From the NCBI GenBank assembly GCA_963697695.1, contig OY969094.1:1364001-1428000 (forward strand): a DNA stretch of 64,000 bases, written 5' to 3'. Position numbers and translations under genes: made by a program. Under the pieces are notes generated by a model. That model was not told the DNA's origin. It worked only from the letters and a program-made list of their open reading frames with translations, and did not search any database. Source of the DNA: VRUE01 sp963697695. GTDB lineage: Bacteria > Actinomycetota > Thermoleophilia > Solirubrobacterales > 70-9. Position 1 is the first letter of the stretch; every line of letters begins with the position of its first letter. Below, piece by piece: positions 16,832-25,680 of this stretch.

Positions 16832-18436
16832 GTGCGTTACCCGGTCGAGTCCTTCACCCCCGAGGAGCGAGCTCTGCTCGCCCCGCATTTCACCAACCTC
16901 GACCGGCCCGTCTTCGCCTTGGTCAACCTGCCCGAGACCGTCAAGGGTGCGCTTTTTGCCCGCTATTCGCGGTATTCCGGCACGGTTCGCCGACTCTACC
17001 TAGAGGAGTTCGCGACGGATGCCGAGGAGGGGTCCCGGCCCTTCGACGGTGCCGAGGGCGAGCGCGCGGCAGGCCTCTACGAGCGTGTCTTCGTCGGCTA
17101 CGGCGACGACTCGATTGCCCAGGTCGGCGGCGCCCACGTCGCCTGCGAGTGGGTCTCCAACGTCCTCACCAAGGTCCTTCAGCGCGGTCGTCTCGCCGCC
17201 TACCTCGAGCAGTCGACCCGCTACATCCCTTACGACAAGCCGCTTCCCGAGGACGCCGGCGGCGGCTATCGCTACTACCGCGACGAGGCGCTCGGACCGG
17301 AGTTCGCCGCCGCGATGGACGAGATCTTCTCGATCTACTCGCGCTCGCTGCGCCAGGTCGAGGAGTGGGCGGCCGAGCGCTGGCCGCGCGGCGACGGTGA
17401 GCCGGAGGGACCCTGGCAGCGCTCGATCCGGGCAAAGGCGCTCGACCTTCTTCGCGGGCTGCTGCCGGCCGCGACGCTCAGCCACGTCGGCATCTACGCC
17501 TCCGGGCAGGCCTACGAGCAGCTGCTGCTGCGGCTGATGGCCTCGCCGCTGCCCGAGGCGCGCACCTACGGCGGGATGATCCTCGAGGAGCTGAAGCAGG
17601 TGATGCCGAGCTTCGTCTCCAGGGTCGAGCGGCCCGACCGTGGCGGCGAGTGGATCGGCTACCTCGAGCAGCGGCGCGAGGCGACTGAGCGCTGGGTCAC
17701 GCGCCTCGGGCTCGACCGCCGCGGCAGCGGGGAGGGGACCCCTTCCGTCGAGCTGGTCCACGTCGACGGCAGCGAAGAGGACCTGCTCGCGTCCTGCCTA
17801 TTCGAGTCCGCCGCCGCCCCCGAGACCGAGATCCTCGCCCGGCTCGACGTCCTCGATCGCTCGGAGCGAGCCGAACTGCTCGCCGCAATGGTGGGTGAGC
17901 GGGGCAACCGGCGCCATCGGCCGGGTCGCGGCTTCGAGGCGGTGCGCTACCGCTTCGAGATCGTCTCCGACTACGGCGCCTTCCGCGACCTGCAGCGCCA
18001 CCGGATGCTGACCTGCCAGTGGCAGCGGCTGGGGCCCGACCTCGGTGCCGGCGTTCCCGACGAGGTTCGCGAAGCCGGCGCCGGCGATGAGTTCGAGCGG
18101 GCGCTCGAGATCTCGCGCGGCGAGTACGAGCGCCTGGTCGAGAGCGGCCATCCCGAGCAGGCTCCCTACTCCCTCAGCCTCGCCTACCGGATCCGCTACA
18201 CCCTCGATCTCAATGCACGCGAGGCGATGCACCTGATCGAGCTGCGCTCCGGCCGCGAGGGGCACCCCGCCTACCGCGCCGTGGCGCAAGCTATGCACGA
18301 GCGCATAGCCGCGATCCATCCCGGAGTCGCAGACGCCATGAGCTTTGTGGACAACTCTCAGGAGCCGCGACTGGAGCGGATTCTCAGCGAGATTCGGACC
18401 CAGAGGAAGCGGGCGGGTGCGGAGCGGTCCCGGTAG
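16832..18436 (+). CDS. thyX: Double-domain ThyX-like flavin-dependent thymidylate synthase
   Basis: ThyX makes dTMP from dUMP using methylene-tetrahydrofolate and FAD. At 534 aa this protein is about twice the usual length (roughly 220-250 aa) and appears to hold two ThyX-like halves. The N-terminal half has SIAQVGGAHVACEWVSNV and a degenerate signature RGRLAAYLEQSTRYIPYD (residues about 119-135). The C-terminal half has the RHR signature DLQRHRMLTCQWQRL (about residue 388) and RIRYTLDLNAREAMHLIELR. The halves are presumably complementary, resembling a subunit pair fused in one chain. GTG 16832 is the start; the stop lies inside the left arm of a family A palindrome, giving the C-terminus ERSR. 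Confidence 0.85.
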   Translation: MRYPVESFTPEERALLAPHFTNLDRPVFALVNLPETVKGALFARYSRYSGTVRRLYLEEFATDAEEGSRPFDGAEGERAAGLYERVFVGYGDDSIAQVGGAHVACEWVSNVLTKVLQRGRLAAYLEQSTRYIPYDKPLPEDAGGGYRYYRDEALGPEFAAAMDEIFSIYSRSLRQVEEWAAERWPRGDGEPEGPWQRSIRAKALDLLRGLLPAATLSHVGIYASGQAYEQLLLRLMASPLPEARTYGGMILEELKQVMPSFVSRVERPDRGGEWIGYLEQRREATERWVTRLGLDRRGSGEGTPSVELVHVDGSEEDLLASCLFESAAAPETEILARLDVLDRSERAELLAAMVGERGNRRHRPGRGFEAVRYRFEIVSDYGAFRDLQRHRMLTCQWQRLGPDLGAGVPDEVREAGAGDEFERALEISRGEYERLVESGHPEQAPYSLSLAYRIRYTLDLNAREAMHLIELRSGREGHPAYRAVAQAMHERIAAIHPGVADAMSFVDNSQEPRLERILSEIRTQRKRAGAERSR

Positions 18437-18535
18437 GGGTTCCGCTTAACTTTTTCGGTGAGGACGAAGCCTGCTGGCGCCGCGAGGTTGGCGCCGAAAA
18501 AGTACAAGACGCTTCACCCCTACCGGGACCGCTCC
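18421..18535 (+). repeat. Family A palindrome between convergent genes (copy A1)
   Basis: A 20-bp perfect inverted repeat (18421-18440 with 18516-18535) brackets a core with an inner stem ACTTTTTCGG (18449-18458) / CCGAAAAAGT (18494-18503). The core is shared with 35404-35473 and, inverted, 55190-55265. The stop codon of thyX (18434-18436) and that of the convergent membrane-protein gene (18520-18522) both lie inside the arms, so both proteins end in the same residues, ERSR. Confidence 0.85.
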
Positions 18536-19482
18536 TCTTCGGCAGGCTTGTCCGGGTCTTGATCTTCAGCTGACACAAGGTCTTCGGTGACGGGGGGCTC
18601 AACGGCTGAAGATTCGTCAGCGGAAGAGAGCTTTTCGGCGGCTTTTTCTCCGGGGGTGGGCCAGGGGATGGCTTCGCCGGCTTCCCAGGCCGGGGGGCGG
18701 CCGCCGGGGACGCGGCCGAGGAGGAGGAAGCCGAGGTAGACGAACCAGACCATCATCAGGGGACTGAGGCCGATCAGCGCGGTGACGCCGACCGCCATCC
18801 CCAGCGAGCCCCAGAAGCGGGTCAGCAGCCCCGTCCGCATCCCCCAGAGGCAGGAGTAGAAGAGCGCTACGACCAGGGCCAGGCCGCCCCCCAAGCCGGC
18901 GAACTGGCCGATTTCGACGGCAGAGGAGTCCTTGATCGCGTTCGAGGCGAGATCTTCCTCACGCTTCTGGGCCACGCAGGCCGCCTGCGGGTCGGACCCC
19001 TGGGGCACCTCGAACTCCTGGGCGAAGTCCTGGGCTCCCATGTCCTCCCGCTCTTCCCGGCATTCCTTGGCCGCTTCCGCGGGGGTGAGGGTCGACTTCG
19101 CTTCGCCGTCGAGATAGGTGTTCGCTGCCTGTTGGGTGCCGATCGCGATCACGAGGCCGGCGAGGGCGAGAAGCAGGGGGCCCAGGAAGACGAGGCCGAC
19201 GAACTGGTTGCGCACCTGCGGGCTGCGTGCCTGTGCCGCCCGGAAGAGGAAGAGCAGCGGCCCCAGCAGCAGCGCGTAGCCGATCGCGGTCACCGCGCCG
19301 GAGAGCCAGATCGTCGCACTCTTGTCGTGCGCTTCCTGCAGGCCTTCGAAGTTGGTCTCGCCCCCCAGGGCGCTTTGCAGGAGGACGAAGCCGGCGAGAG
19401 CGAGGATCGCTCCGAGGATCGCGGCGAAGCCGGCCCTCGTACTCCATTCGCGCTCCCGCGCGATCGCCTCCGTCTTGTCCAT
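18520..19482 (-). CDS. Multi-pass membrane protein of unknown function
   Basis: A 320-aa protein with about six hydrophobic segments: AAILGAILALAGFVLL near residue 25, an AVTAIGYALLLGPLLFLF segment, VGLVFLGPLLLALAGLVIAIG, a segment near GLGGGLALVVALFYSCLWG, a MAVGVTALIGLSP segment, and VWFVYLGFLLLG. A soluble loop with two cysteines (ECREEREDMG ... AACVAQK) lies between the third and fourth segments, and the C-terminal 60 residues are hydrophilic and acidic. I do not recognise a named family; similar proteins occur in related actinobacteria. It precedes no obvious operon partner except the divergent CBS gene upstream on the same strand. The final ERSR and stop are encoded by the family A palindrome. 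Confidence 0.8.
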   Translation of the reverse strand: MDKTEAIAREREWSTRAGFAAILGAILALAGFVLLQSALGGETNFEGLQEAHDKSATIWLSGAVTAIGYALLLGPLLFLFRAAQARSPQVRNQFVGLVFLGPLLLALAGLVIAIGTQQAANTYLDGEAKSTLTPAEAAKECREEREDMGAQDFAQEFEVPQGSDPQAACVAQKREEDLASNAIKDSSAVEIGQFAGLGGGLALVVALFYSCLWGMRTGLLTRFWGSLGMAVGVTALIGLSPLMMVWFVYLGFLLLGRVPGGRPPAWEAGEAIPWPTPGEKAAEKLSSADESSAVEPPVTEDLVSAEDQDPDKPAEEERSR

Positions 19483-19491
19483 CGCGGTCGC

Positions 19492-19938
19492 CTAGCCCCG
19501 CTCGCGGAAATAGAACTGGGGCAGGGCCCCCTCGATGACGTCCGCGGTCATCCTCTGCGCAACCTCCAGGTTGCCGGTGCGCACGGCGATGTCGTCGAGC
19601 GTGACGATGCCGGCGAGACTATCCCCATCGACGACCGGTAGGCGGCGCACCCGGTGCTGGACCATCAGCGCCGCCGCCTCGTCGAGCTCCATCTCCGGAT
19701 CGCCGCAGACCAGAGGGCGCGAAGCGTGGTCGCCGACCGGCGTCTCGCCGTCGATGCCCTCGGCAAAGACGCGCAGAGCCAAATCTCGGTCAGTGATCAT
19801 CGCCTGCGGCGAGCCCTCGGAATCGACGATCACCACCGAGCCGACGCGGCGATCGCGCATCAGCCGTGCCACCGAGATCGCGCTCGAGTCGGGAGCGGCG
19901 GTGACGACGCCGGCGGTCATGATCTCGCTCAGTCGCAC
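19492..19938 (-). CDS. CBS-domain-pair protein
   Basis: A 148-aa protein made almost entirely of two CBS motifs, which bind adenosine-type nucleotides and regulate partner proteins. The first motif runs over SEIMTAGVVTAAPDSSAISV ... GSVVIVDSEGSPQAMITDRDL and the second over HASRPLVCGDPEMELDEAA ... RLPVVDGDSLAGIVTLDDIAV. It ends about 10 bases before the start of the membrane-protein gene (also on this strand), so the two probably form an operon. The ligand and target are unknown. Confidence 0.88.
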   Translation of the reverse strand: MRLSEIMTAGVVTAAPDSSAISVARLMRDRRVGSVVIVDSEGSPQAMITDRDLALRVFAEGIDGETPVGDHASRPLVCGDPEMELDEAAALMVQHRVRRLPVVDGDSLAGIVTLDDIAVRTGNLEVAQRMTADVIEGALPQFYFRERG

Positions 19939-19956
19939 AGGCGTACGCTACCGAGC

Positions 19957-20586
19957 ATGAGCCAAGCGCAACACACGCCGGTCGTGCCCCTGGAGGCCGG
20001 AGCCGGCCCCGAAAACCCCCCTTGCCCCGCCTGCGGCGAGCCGCTGTTCGGGTGGATCGACCTTCGCCCCGGCCTCAGCGGCCCGGTGCAGCGCTGCGAG
20101 AGCTGCGGCCTTGGCGTCGTCGGCGAGCCCGGCGGTGCCGAGGAGGTGTTGGCGGAGCTCAATCGGCTCGCCGGCGGCGGCGCGCTGCGAATTGCCAATC
20201 GGGAAGGCTTCTCGGCCTGGATCGGCGGCGCCGGCTGGACCGGCCTCGAACGAGGCGCCCGCTACCTGTTCACGGTTGAGTCGGTGCGCCGCCTCGTCGC
20301 TCGCCGCGACCAGGTGGTTGCCTCCTCGCGCTGGCTGCCGGGTGCCGGAATCGCGGCAATGTGGCAAACGGTCCTCAACGGTTTCACCTTCGGCCGCAAC
20401 GTCGCCCTCGGTGCCCTGGGACGAAGCGCCGCCGTACCCGCTGATCGCCCCTGGCAGCGCCGCCTCGACACCCTGATCAGCATCGTCGTCGCGATCCCCG
20501 CCTTGCTCGTCGCCCTCCCCATGGAGCTGATCGCCGCCGCCGCCCGCCGCGGCAGCACCCTGGTCCTAAAGCTCGACCTTCTCTAA
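19957..20586 (+). CDS. Zinc-ribbon protein with C-terminal membrane segment
   Basis: A 209-aa protein of unknown function. It opens with a two-knuckle zinc ribbon, CPACGEP (about residue 23) and CESCGLG (about residue 48), like those found before methyltransferase or membrane domains. The middle has no recognisable motif. A hydrophobic helix (LDTLISIVVAIPALLVALPMEL) near residue 175 probably anchors it in the membrane, leaving a short basic tail. It starts 18 bases from the divergent CBS gene, so the two share a regulatory region. Confidence 0.7.
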   Translation: MSQAQHTPVVPLEAGAGPENPPCPACGEPLFGWIDLRPGLSGPVQRCESCGLGVVGEPGGAEEVLAELNRLAGGGALRIANREGFSAWIGGAGWTGLERGARYLFTVESVRRLVARRDQVVASSRWLPGAGIAAMWQTVLNGFTFGRNVALGALGRSAAVPADRPWQRRLDTLISIVVAIPALLVALPMELIAAAARRGSTLVLKLDLL

Positions 20587-20594
20587 AGGCGGCG

Positions 20595-20873
20595 CTAGGA
20601 GAGGCCCTCGCGGGCCTCGCGTACCAGAGTCACAGCCTCCGGGAAGAGGACGCGGATCGCATCGCGGACCTGCATCGCCTGCTCATCGGGACTGCCCGAG
20701 AGATCGAGGCGGCCGATCGAGGCGACGGTCATCTCGACCGCGAGCTTGATCGCGTTGTCCGCCCAGGCAACTCGCTGGGAGGACTGCATTTGCTCGGAAA
20801 GCTCCTCCATACGGGCGCGAAACTCATCCGGGTCGCCGAACAGGTTGAAGGGGCTGCCCTCCACATTCCACAT
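20595..20873 (-). CDS. Small hypothetical protein, 92 aa
   Basis: An acidic, helical 92-aa protein (MWNVEGSPFNLFGDPDEF at the start, DAIRVLFPEAVTLVREAREGLS at the end) with no recognised family. I chose the ATG at 20873 because the frame upstream is only the antisense of the neighbouring gene at 20958. It sits tail-to-tail with the zinc-ribbon gene and head-to-head with the TadE-like gene. Coding bias is normal for this genome. Confidence 0.6.
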   Translation of the reverse strand: MWNVEGSPFNLFGDPDEFRARMEELSEQMQSSQRVAWADNAIKLAVEMTVASIGRLDLSGSPDEQAMQVRDAIRVLFPEAVTLVREAREGLS

Positions 20874-20957
20874 GTAAGCAGAAGAGGTCACCAAGGCGGC
20901 GCGGAGTCCTGACCCTGTGCGCGCATTTCGTGCGCCCGCCCGCCCTAGCTTCGGCCG

Positions 20958-21617
20958 ATGCGGCACGAAAAGCCGAATGAGCGTGGCTCTGCCAGCGTCG
21001 AGCAGGCCGGTCTGGCAGCGCTGGTCGCGCTGCTCCTGATCGCAGCGATCGCCGCCGTTGCGGCTGGCGGTGAGATAGACGCGGGGCGCCGCCTGGCAGG
21101 CACGATCTCGAAGCGGATCGCCTGCGCTCCCCGCCTCCCGGACTCCTGCCACCACCACCCGCTGGTCCCTGCCTATGGCCGGCCGCTGGCCCGGCTCGCG
21201 CGTGCTCTGGCCCCTGCGCCCTTGGCCAAGCCGGGTCCTTCGGGCCTGCCGCTGGTGCCGGTCGACTTCCGCCGCTGCCGGCGCGAGAGCTGCGCCGTCG
21301 CCGCCGGCACCCACCTGACCGCCTCCGGACGGCGCACCACCGCTTTCACCCAGCTCCGTGACCTCCGCCGCTCACTCGGCTGGGTCGAGCTGACCTACTG
21401 GCTCTACCGCCCCGGCCTCGGCTGGGAGCGGATCGTCCGCCGTGCCGGGCAGGCCGATGTCGACGCGGCGAGCCATGTGCGGGTCCTCTTGAAGGACGAC
21501 CCGGCACTGGTTCCATTGGAGACCCTGCCCGGCCGCAACCACTACGAGTTCCCCGCCGCGGAACGCCCGCCCTGGCAGTGGCGGGTCTCCGGCCTCTACC
21601 CCGGCTGGTCGAGCTGA
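20958..21617 (+). CDS. TadE-like pseudopilin/pilus-assembly-type protein
   Basis: A 219-aa protein whose N-terminus (NERGSASVEQAGLAALVALLLIAAIAAVAAG) has the arrangement of TadE/TadG and Flp-type prepilin-like proteins: a short basic leader, a G-x-A-x-VE segment with the conserved Glu, and one membrane helix. The remainder is predicted to be outside the cell, with three or four cysteines (CAPRLPDSC, CRRESC). No tad/flp secretion genes are visible nearby, so its role is uncertain. Confidence 0.65.
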   Translation: MRHEKPNERGSASVEQAGLAALVALLLIAAIAAVAAGGEIDAGRRLAGTISKRIACAPRLPDSCHHHPLVPAYGRPLARLARALAPAPLAKPGPSGLPLVPVDFRRCRRESCAVAAGTHLTASGRRTTAFTQLRDLRRSLGWVELTYWLYRPGLGWERIVRRAGQADVDAASHVRVLLKDDPALVPLETLPGRNHYEFPAAERPPWQWRVSGLYPGWSS

Positions 21618-21618
21618 C

Positions 21619-22605
21619 TCAGTTCTGCGCGGGAACCGCTTTCTCCCGTTCGGCGTCGTCCTCCGCTTGCCTGATCAGCCCGCGCCAGTCGGTAGTTCCG
21701 AAGGCCAGCAGGATCGCGGTGAAACCGAGGACGACAGACCAGGCGGCCATCGCGATCTGCGTCCCCACCGAGAAGGAGAGCACGGCGGCGCGGGAGGGGC
21801 CTTTCAGCGTCGCCACCAGCAGCGCCTGCTGCGCCCCGGCCCCGCCCGGGGTGAAGGGGACGATGGTCGAGATCGCCTGCACGCTCATCACCAGCATCAC
21901 GTTGCCGATCGAGCCACCGATGCCGAAGGCCTCGAGGAAGCACCAGAAGGCACCGAAGCGACAGAGCCAGCCCACCCCCTGCCAGGCGGCGACCTCCCGC
22001 AGGTAGCGGCGAGGCTCGGTGAGGATGACCACCCCCTGCCTGACCCGGGCCCAGAAGGCGCGGACCCGGTGCGCGAGGAAGTAGATTGCCACCGCGATCG
22101 CGACCAGCAACACCCCGATCGCGATCAGCAGCGTCTGCGGATGGTCGGCCCAGAAGGAGATCTCGAAAGCGGGCAGGTGAGGCAACTGTGGCGGCTCCGG
22201 CAGCAGGCCCTGGCTGATCGCATAGAAGAGGACGAGCACACCCGCTGTGGTGTCGAAGACCGTCTGCACCAAAAAGGACGAGGTGACCGCCGGGTAGGAG
22301 GAGTCCGGGATCTGGCGCTTGACGAGGAAGACCTTGGTCACGTCGCCGGCGCGAGCGGGGACGATGGCGTTGATGCCGGCGCCGGCGAGGCAAGCGGCCG
22401 CGAGGCGTGGGAAGAAGAGGCGAGTGCCGGGGTAAGCGGCGTGGAGGACGTTGCGCCAGGCCCAGGCACGGCAGAGCTGCATCGCCAGCAGGAAGCCGAG
22501 CGCGATCGCGAACGGAGTCCAGCGGATGTCGGAGAGATGGGCGAAGAACGAAGCCGCAGCGTTGAAGAACGAGTTGAAGCTGGAGGCGAGATCGGCAGCG
22601 GGCAT
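21619..22605 (-). CDS. Flippase-like membrane protein (lysylphosphatidylglycerol synthase TM-domain family, UPF0104)
   Basis: A 328-aa integral membrane protein with about eight helices of the UPF0104/LPG-synthase TM family. Recognisable blocks are RAWAWRNVLHAAYPGTRL, NAIVPARAGDVTKVFLVKR and IVPFTPGGAGAQQALLVATL, the last being the most conserved in the family. Members are linked to lipid or glycolipid transport across the membrane, but the substrate is not defined here. It converges with the TadE-like gene with only one intervening base and starts 21 bases from the divergent sulfotransferase gene. Confidence 0.85.
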   Translation of the reverse strand: MPAADLASSFNSFFNAAASFFAHLSDIRWTPFAIALGFLLAMQLCRAWAWRNVLHAAYPGTRLFFPRLAAACLAGAGINAIVPARAGDVTKVFLVKRQIPDSSYPAVTSSFLVQTVFDTTAGVLVLFYAISQGLLPEPPQLPHLPAFEISFWADHPQTLLIAIGVLLVAIAVAIYFLAHRVRAFWARVRQGVVILTEPRRYLREVAAWQGVGWLCRFGAFWCFLEAFGIGGSIGNVMLVMSVQAISTIVPFTPGGAGAQQALLVATLKGPSRAAVLSFSVGTQIAMAAWSVVLGFTAILLAFGTTDWRGLIRQAEDDAEREKAVPAQN

Positions 22606-22626
22606 CGCAGCTACACTAGCCCGCTC

Positions 22627-23616
22627 GTGTCAGAGACCGAGACGCAGATCGCCTCTCCAAACGCCCCCCACGACCCCGCCGACGAGGCGATGTGCGCCCG
22701 TGCCCGCGAGCGCTACACAGCCGACCGAAATAGCCGCTTCCGGCGCCGCCGCAAGCGCCACGCGGAGCTGCCGAACCTGATCATCATCGGCGGGCTCAAG
22801 TGCGGCACGACCAGCATCCATCACTACCTCGGCCTGCATCCGGAAATCCAGATGTCGAAGCCGAAGGAGCTCAACTTCTTCGCCCGCGAGATGAACTGGG
22901 ACCTCGGCCTCGACTGGTACGCGAGCCGCTTCGACAACCGCTTCAAGGTGCGCGGCGAGTCCTCCCCCCACTACACCAACCTGCCGCGCTTCACCGGCGT
23001 CCCCGAGCGCATCCGCGAGCACTGTCCGGACGCCCGCCTGCTCTACATGGTGCGCGACCCGATCAAGCGCATCCTCTCGCACTGGGTCCACGCCACCGGT
23101 GCCGGCTACGAGACCCGTGAGATGGAGGCGACCCTCTCTTCACCCGACTCCTCCTACATGCACCGCTCGATGTACTGGATGCAGTTGCAGCCCTATCTGG
23201 AGCACTTCGATCGGTCGCAGATCGAGATCGTCACCCAGGAGGAGCTGCAGACCGAACGCGAGGAGACGATGCGCAAGGCATTCCGCTTTGCCGGCGTCGA
23301 CGAGAGCTTCACCTCCGAGCAGTTCGACCGCGAGTGGGAGAAGTCGAGCGCCAAGCAGGGCGACAAGTACCAGTTCATGGAGAAGCTGATCAAACTGCCG
23401 GGGTTCCGCTCATTCGACCGCAACTTCGACCGCCTGCCCGAGTCGATGCGCTGGATCGTCGAGAAGGTCGTCCACGATCCCGAGAAGCCCCCGGCGCCGA
23501 AGCCGAAGCTGCCCGATGGCATCTTCGAGACGATCCGCAGCCGTTTCGGCGAGGACGTCGCCGGGCTGCAGAAGTTCGCCGGCCGCGAGTTCGCCGGCTG
23601 GCACGACTACTCCTGA
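22627..23616 (+). CDS. Sulfotransferase domain protein
   Basis: A 329-aa PAPS-dependent sulfotransferase. The 5'-phosphosulfate loop is IIGGLKCGTTSIHHYL (about residue 54) and the 3'-phosphate motif is VRDPIKRILSHW (about residue 140). The length and the conserved KPKELNFFA segment match heparan-sulfate-type/Stf-like bacterial enzymes. GTG 22627 is the start, giving a basic N-terminal region before the Rossmann-like core. The 3' end overlaps the convergent folC by 10 bases. The acceptor is unknown; the nearby flippase-like gene makes a lipid or glycolipid plausible, but this is only an inference. Confidence 0.85.
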   Translation: MSETETQIASPNAPHDPADEAMCARARERYTADRNSRFRRRRKRHAELPNLIIIGGLKCGTTSIHHYLGLHPEIQMSKPKELNFFAREMNWDLGLDWYASRFDNRFKVRGESSPHYTNLPRFTGVPERIREHCPDARLLYMVRDPIKRILSHWVHATGAGYETREMEATLSSPDSSYMHRSMYWMQLQPYLEHFDRSQIEIVTQEELQTEREETMRKAFRFAGVDESFTSEQFDREWEKSSAKQGDKYQFMEKLIKLPGFRSFDRNFDRLPESMRWIVEKVVHDPEKPPAPKPKLPDGIFETIRSRFGEDVAGLQKFAGREFAGWHDYS

Positions 23617-24866
23617 TGCAGCAGGCGGCGCAGGTCGCTGACCAGGTGGGTCGAGCCCAAGGCGAGGACGCCACCGCCCGAGCGGCGTGCCTGCTCGAAG
23701 GCGAGCCGGCACGCGACCGCGACGTCATCCACCACCCGTGCCTCGACCCCGGCCCGCCGGAGCTCAGTCGCAACCGCATCGGGGTCGGCGGCCGGAAGCG
23801 GCGTGTGGCGGGTGACGATCGCCTCCTCGAGACCCGGCAGCCGGCGGAGGGCGGCGGCAAGACCCTCCTGTCGCTTCCCGGGTGAGACCGAGACGAGCGC
23901 GGTGACAGATCCCGGCTGGGGGGCGTCGAAGGGAAACTCACCGAGCTCGGCGGCGAGGTTCAGCCAGGCAGCCTCGTTGTGCGCGACGTCGAACACATAC
24001 GGCACGCCATTGCGTTCGCCGCGTTCGAGCCGTCCGGGTATACGCAGGTCTATGGCGGGCGGAGCTCCCCCGTTCGCCGTGCCGCTGAAAGGACCGAGCC
24101 TCTCTTCCGCCAGCCGCTTCCCTTCAGCGGCGAGGGCGAAGGCGGAGCGTAGGTAACCGGGCAAGTCGGAATCGAGGCTCAGCTGGGGGGAGTCCTCCGA
24201 ACCGAGCCAAGCGAGATCTATCCCGGCGCCGGCGGCAAGATCCTCGGCGACCTCCTCCAACTCCGGCCCGAGAGGCGCACTGAGCACGTAACCGCCAGGC
24301 GGGGCCAGCAAGAGCTTTTCCCTGAGGATTCCCGCCGGCTCGCTGCCAAGGACGTCGGCGTGGTCGACCGCGATGCCGGTGAGCAGGACCAGAGGTGGCC
24401 GCAGTGCGCAAACGGCGTCGAGGCGGCCGCCGATGCCCGCCTCGAAGACGGCCACCGAGGCACCGGCCCGGCCGAGGAGCAACTCGGCGGCGAGGGTGAG
24501 GACATCGAAGAAGCGGAGCTCGGCAAGCTCCTCATCCATCGATATCGCGAGCTCGTGGACCGACCGCAGCGCCTCGACCAGCTCCTGCGGATCACACGGT
24601 TCGTCATCGACTCGGACCCGCTCCGTCCAATCGTCGAGGTGGGGCGAGACGTACAGCCCGGTCCGCAGCCCTGAAGCCGAGAGCATCCGCGCCAGGTAGG
24701 TGGCGGTGCTGGTCTTGCCGTTCGTGCCGACCACCCCGATCGTCGCCAGTGGCGGTGGCCTGAGCGCCTGGCGCAAGCGCTCGACCCCCTCGATCGAGCT
24801 GCGAGGCGCCCGGTTCGGGTACTCCGCCCAAATCTGGGCGATGTCGCCGGCAGCAAGGGTCAGCAC
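23607..24866 (-). CDS. folC: Folylpolyglutamate/dihydrofolate synthase
   Basis: A Mur-ligase-superfamily enzyme that adds glutamate to folates (and possibly to dihydropteroate). The 419-aa protein has the ATP-binding loop GVVGTNGKTSTATYLARML (about residue 44), the FEAGIGGRLDA motif and a ligase domain with FDVAHNEAAW (the usual form is DGAHNP). The genome neighbourhood contains thyX, another folate-dependent enzyme, a few kilobases away. It starts close to the divergent RibD-like reductase gene (20-base gap), suggesting a shared promoter region. Confidence 0.9.
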   Translation of the reverse strand: MLTLAAGDIAQIWAEYPNRAPRSSIEGVERLRQALRPPPLATIGVVGTNGKTSTATYLARMLSASGLRTGLYVSPHLDDWTERVRVDDEPCDPQELVEALRSVHELAISMDEELAELRFFDVLTLAAELLLGRAGASVAVFEAGIGGRLDAVCALRPPLVLLTGIAVDHADVLGSEPAGILREKLLLAPPGGYVLSAPLGPELEEVAEDLAAGAGIDLAWLGSEDSPQLSLDSDLPGYLRSAFALAAEGKRLAEERLGPFSGTANGGAPPAIDLRIPGRLERGERNGVPYVFDVAHNEAAWLNLAAELGEFPFDAPQPGSVTALVSVSPGKRQEGLAAALRRLPGLEEAIVTRHTPLPAADPDAVATELRRAGVEARVVDDVAVACRLAFEQARRSGGGVLALGSTHLVSDLRRLLHQE

Positions 24867-24886
24867 GAGTCTGAAACCCTAGCCGG

Positions 24887-25657
24887 GTGATCGAGCTCGA
24901 CCCGATCTGGATGCGGGGGCTCCTGCCAGGGGAGGAGCGGTGCGACTTCGGCGCGCTGGTCGAGGAGCTGCTGCGTAACCCCCCGGTCGCAGACCCCCCT
25001 TACCTCGCCTGCAACTTCATCTCGACCCTCGACGGACGGGCGACGCTGGGCGGCGACACCGCAGAGCTGGGCTTTCGCACCGACGGCAGGGCCTTGATGA
25101 GGCTGCGGACCTTCGCCGACGCGGTGATGATCGGCGCCGGCACGTTGCGGGTCGAGCGCTATGGCCGGATCCTGCCCGAGCCGCGGCTGCGCGAGTACCG
25201 CGAGCAGATCGACCTCCCCTCCGAGCCACTGGCCGTGATCGTCACCGAGACGATGGAGCTTCCTTGGGATGCCGGCCTCTTCGCCGACGGGCATGGCGAG
25301 GTGCTGCTCGCCACCCCATCCGCCGCTCCGCCTCCATCAACCGAGACTCCGGTCGAGGTGCTGCGGTATCCCGATGGGGTCGAGATGAAAACGCTGCTCG
25401 GTCACCTGCACCGCGAGCGCAACACGCAGAGTGTGGTCTGCGAGGGCGGGCCGATGGTCTTCAACGAGCTGGTCAGGGACGGGCTCGTCGACGACCTCTT
25501 CCTCACGCAGAATCCGGTGCTGGTGGGAAGCGGTGAGCGATCGCTCGCCCATGGCGAGCTTCCCTCGCCGGTGCCGGCCGAGCTCGTCTGGGCACTGGAG
25601 GCCGAGGGCGAGCTGTTCACACGCTGGCGCCTCGCTGCCGCCGGCTCGGAGACCTGA
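24887..25657 (+). CDS. RibD C-terminal-domain reductase (DHFR fold)
   Basis: A 256-aa stand-alone reductase with the fold of dihydrofolate reductase and RibD C-terminal domain. Diagnostic blocks are NFISTLDGRATLGGD, DAVMIGAGTLRVERYG and SVVCEGGPMVFNELVRDGLVDDLFLTQNPVLVG, the EGGP loop binding NADPH. It could act as the 5-amino-6-ribosylaminouracil phosphate reductase of riboflavin synthesis or as a DHFR-like enzyme; a dedicated deaminase domain is absent. GTG 24887 is the start. Given folC next to it (divergent), a pterin-related role is worth considering. Confidence 0.82.
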   Translation: MIELDPIWMRGLLPGEERCDFGALVEELLRNPPVADPPYLACNFISTLDGRATLGGDTAELGFRTDGRALMRLRTFADAVMIGAGTLRVERYGRILPEPRLREYREQIDLPSEPLAVIVTETMELPWDAGLFADGHGEVLLATPSAAPPPSTETPVEVLRYPDGVEMKTLLGHLHRERNTQSVVCEGGPMVFNELVRDGLVDDLFLTQNPVLVGSGERSLAHGELPSPVPAELVWALEAEGELFTRWRLAAAGSET

Positions 25658-25680
25658 GGCGATGGACTAGGGTCCGGGCG

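Noticed and set aside
20874..21314. Extension of the 92-aa protein upstream to 239 aa
   Set aside because: The extra part is the antisense of the TadE-like gene and lacks protein character.
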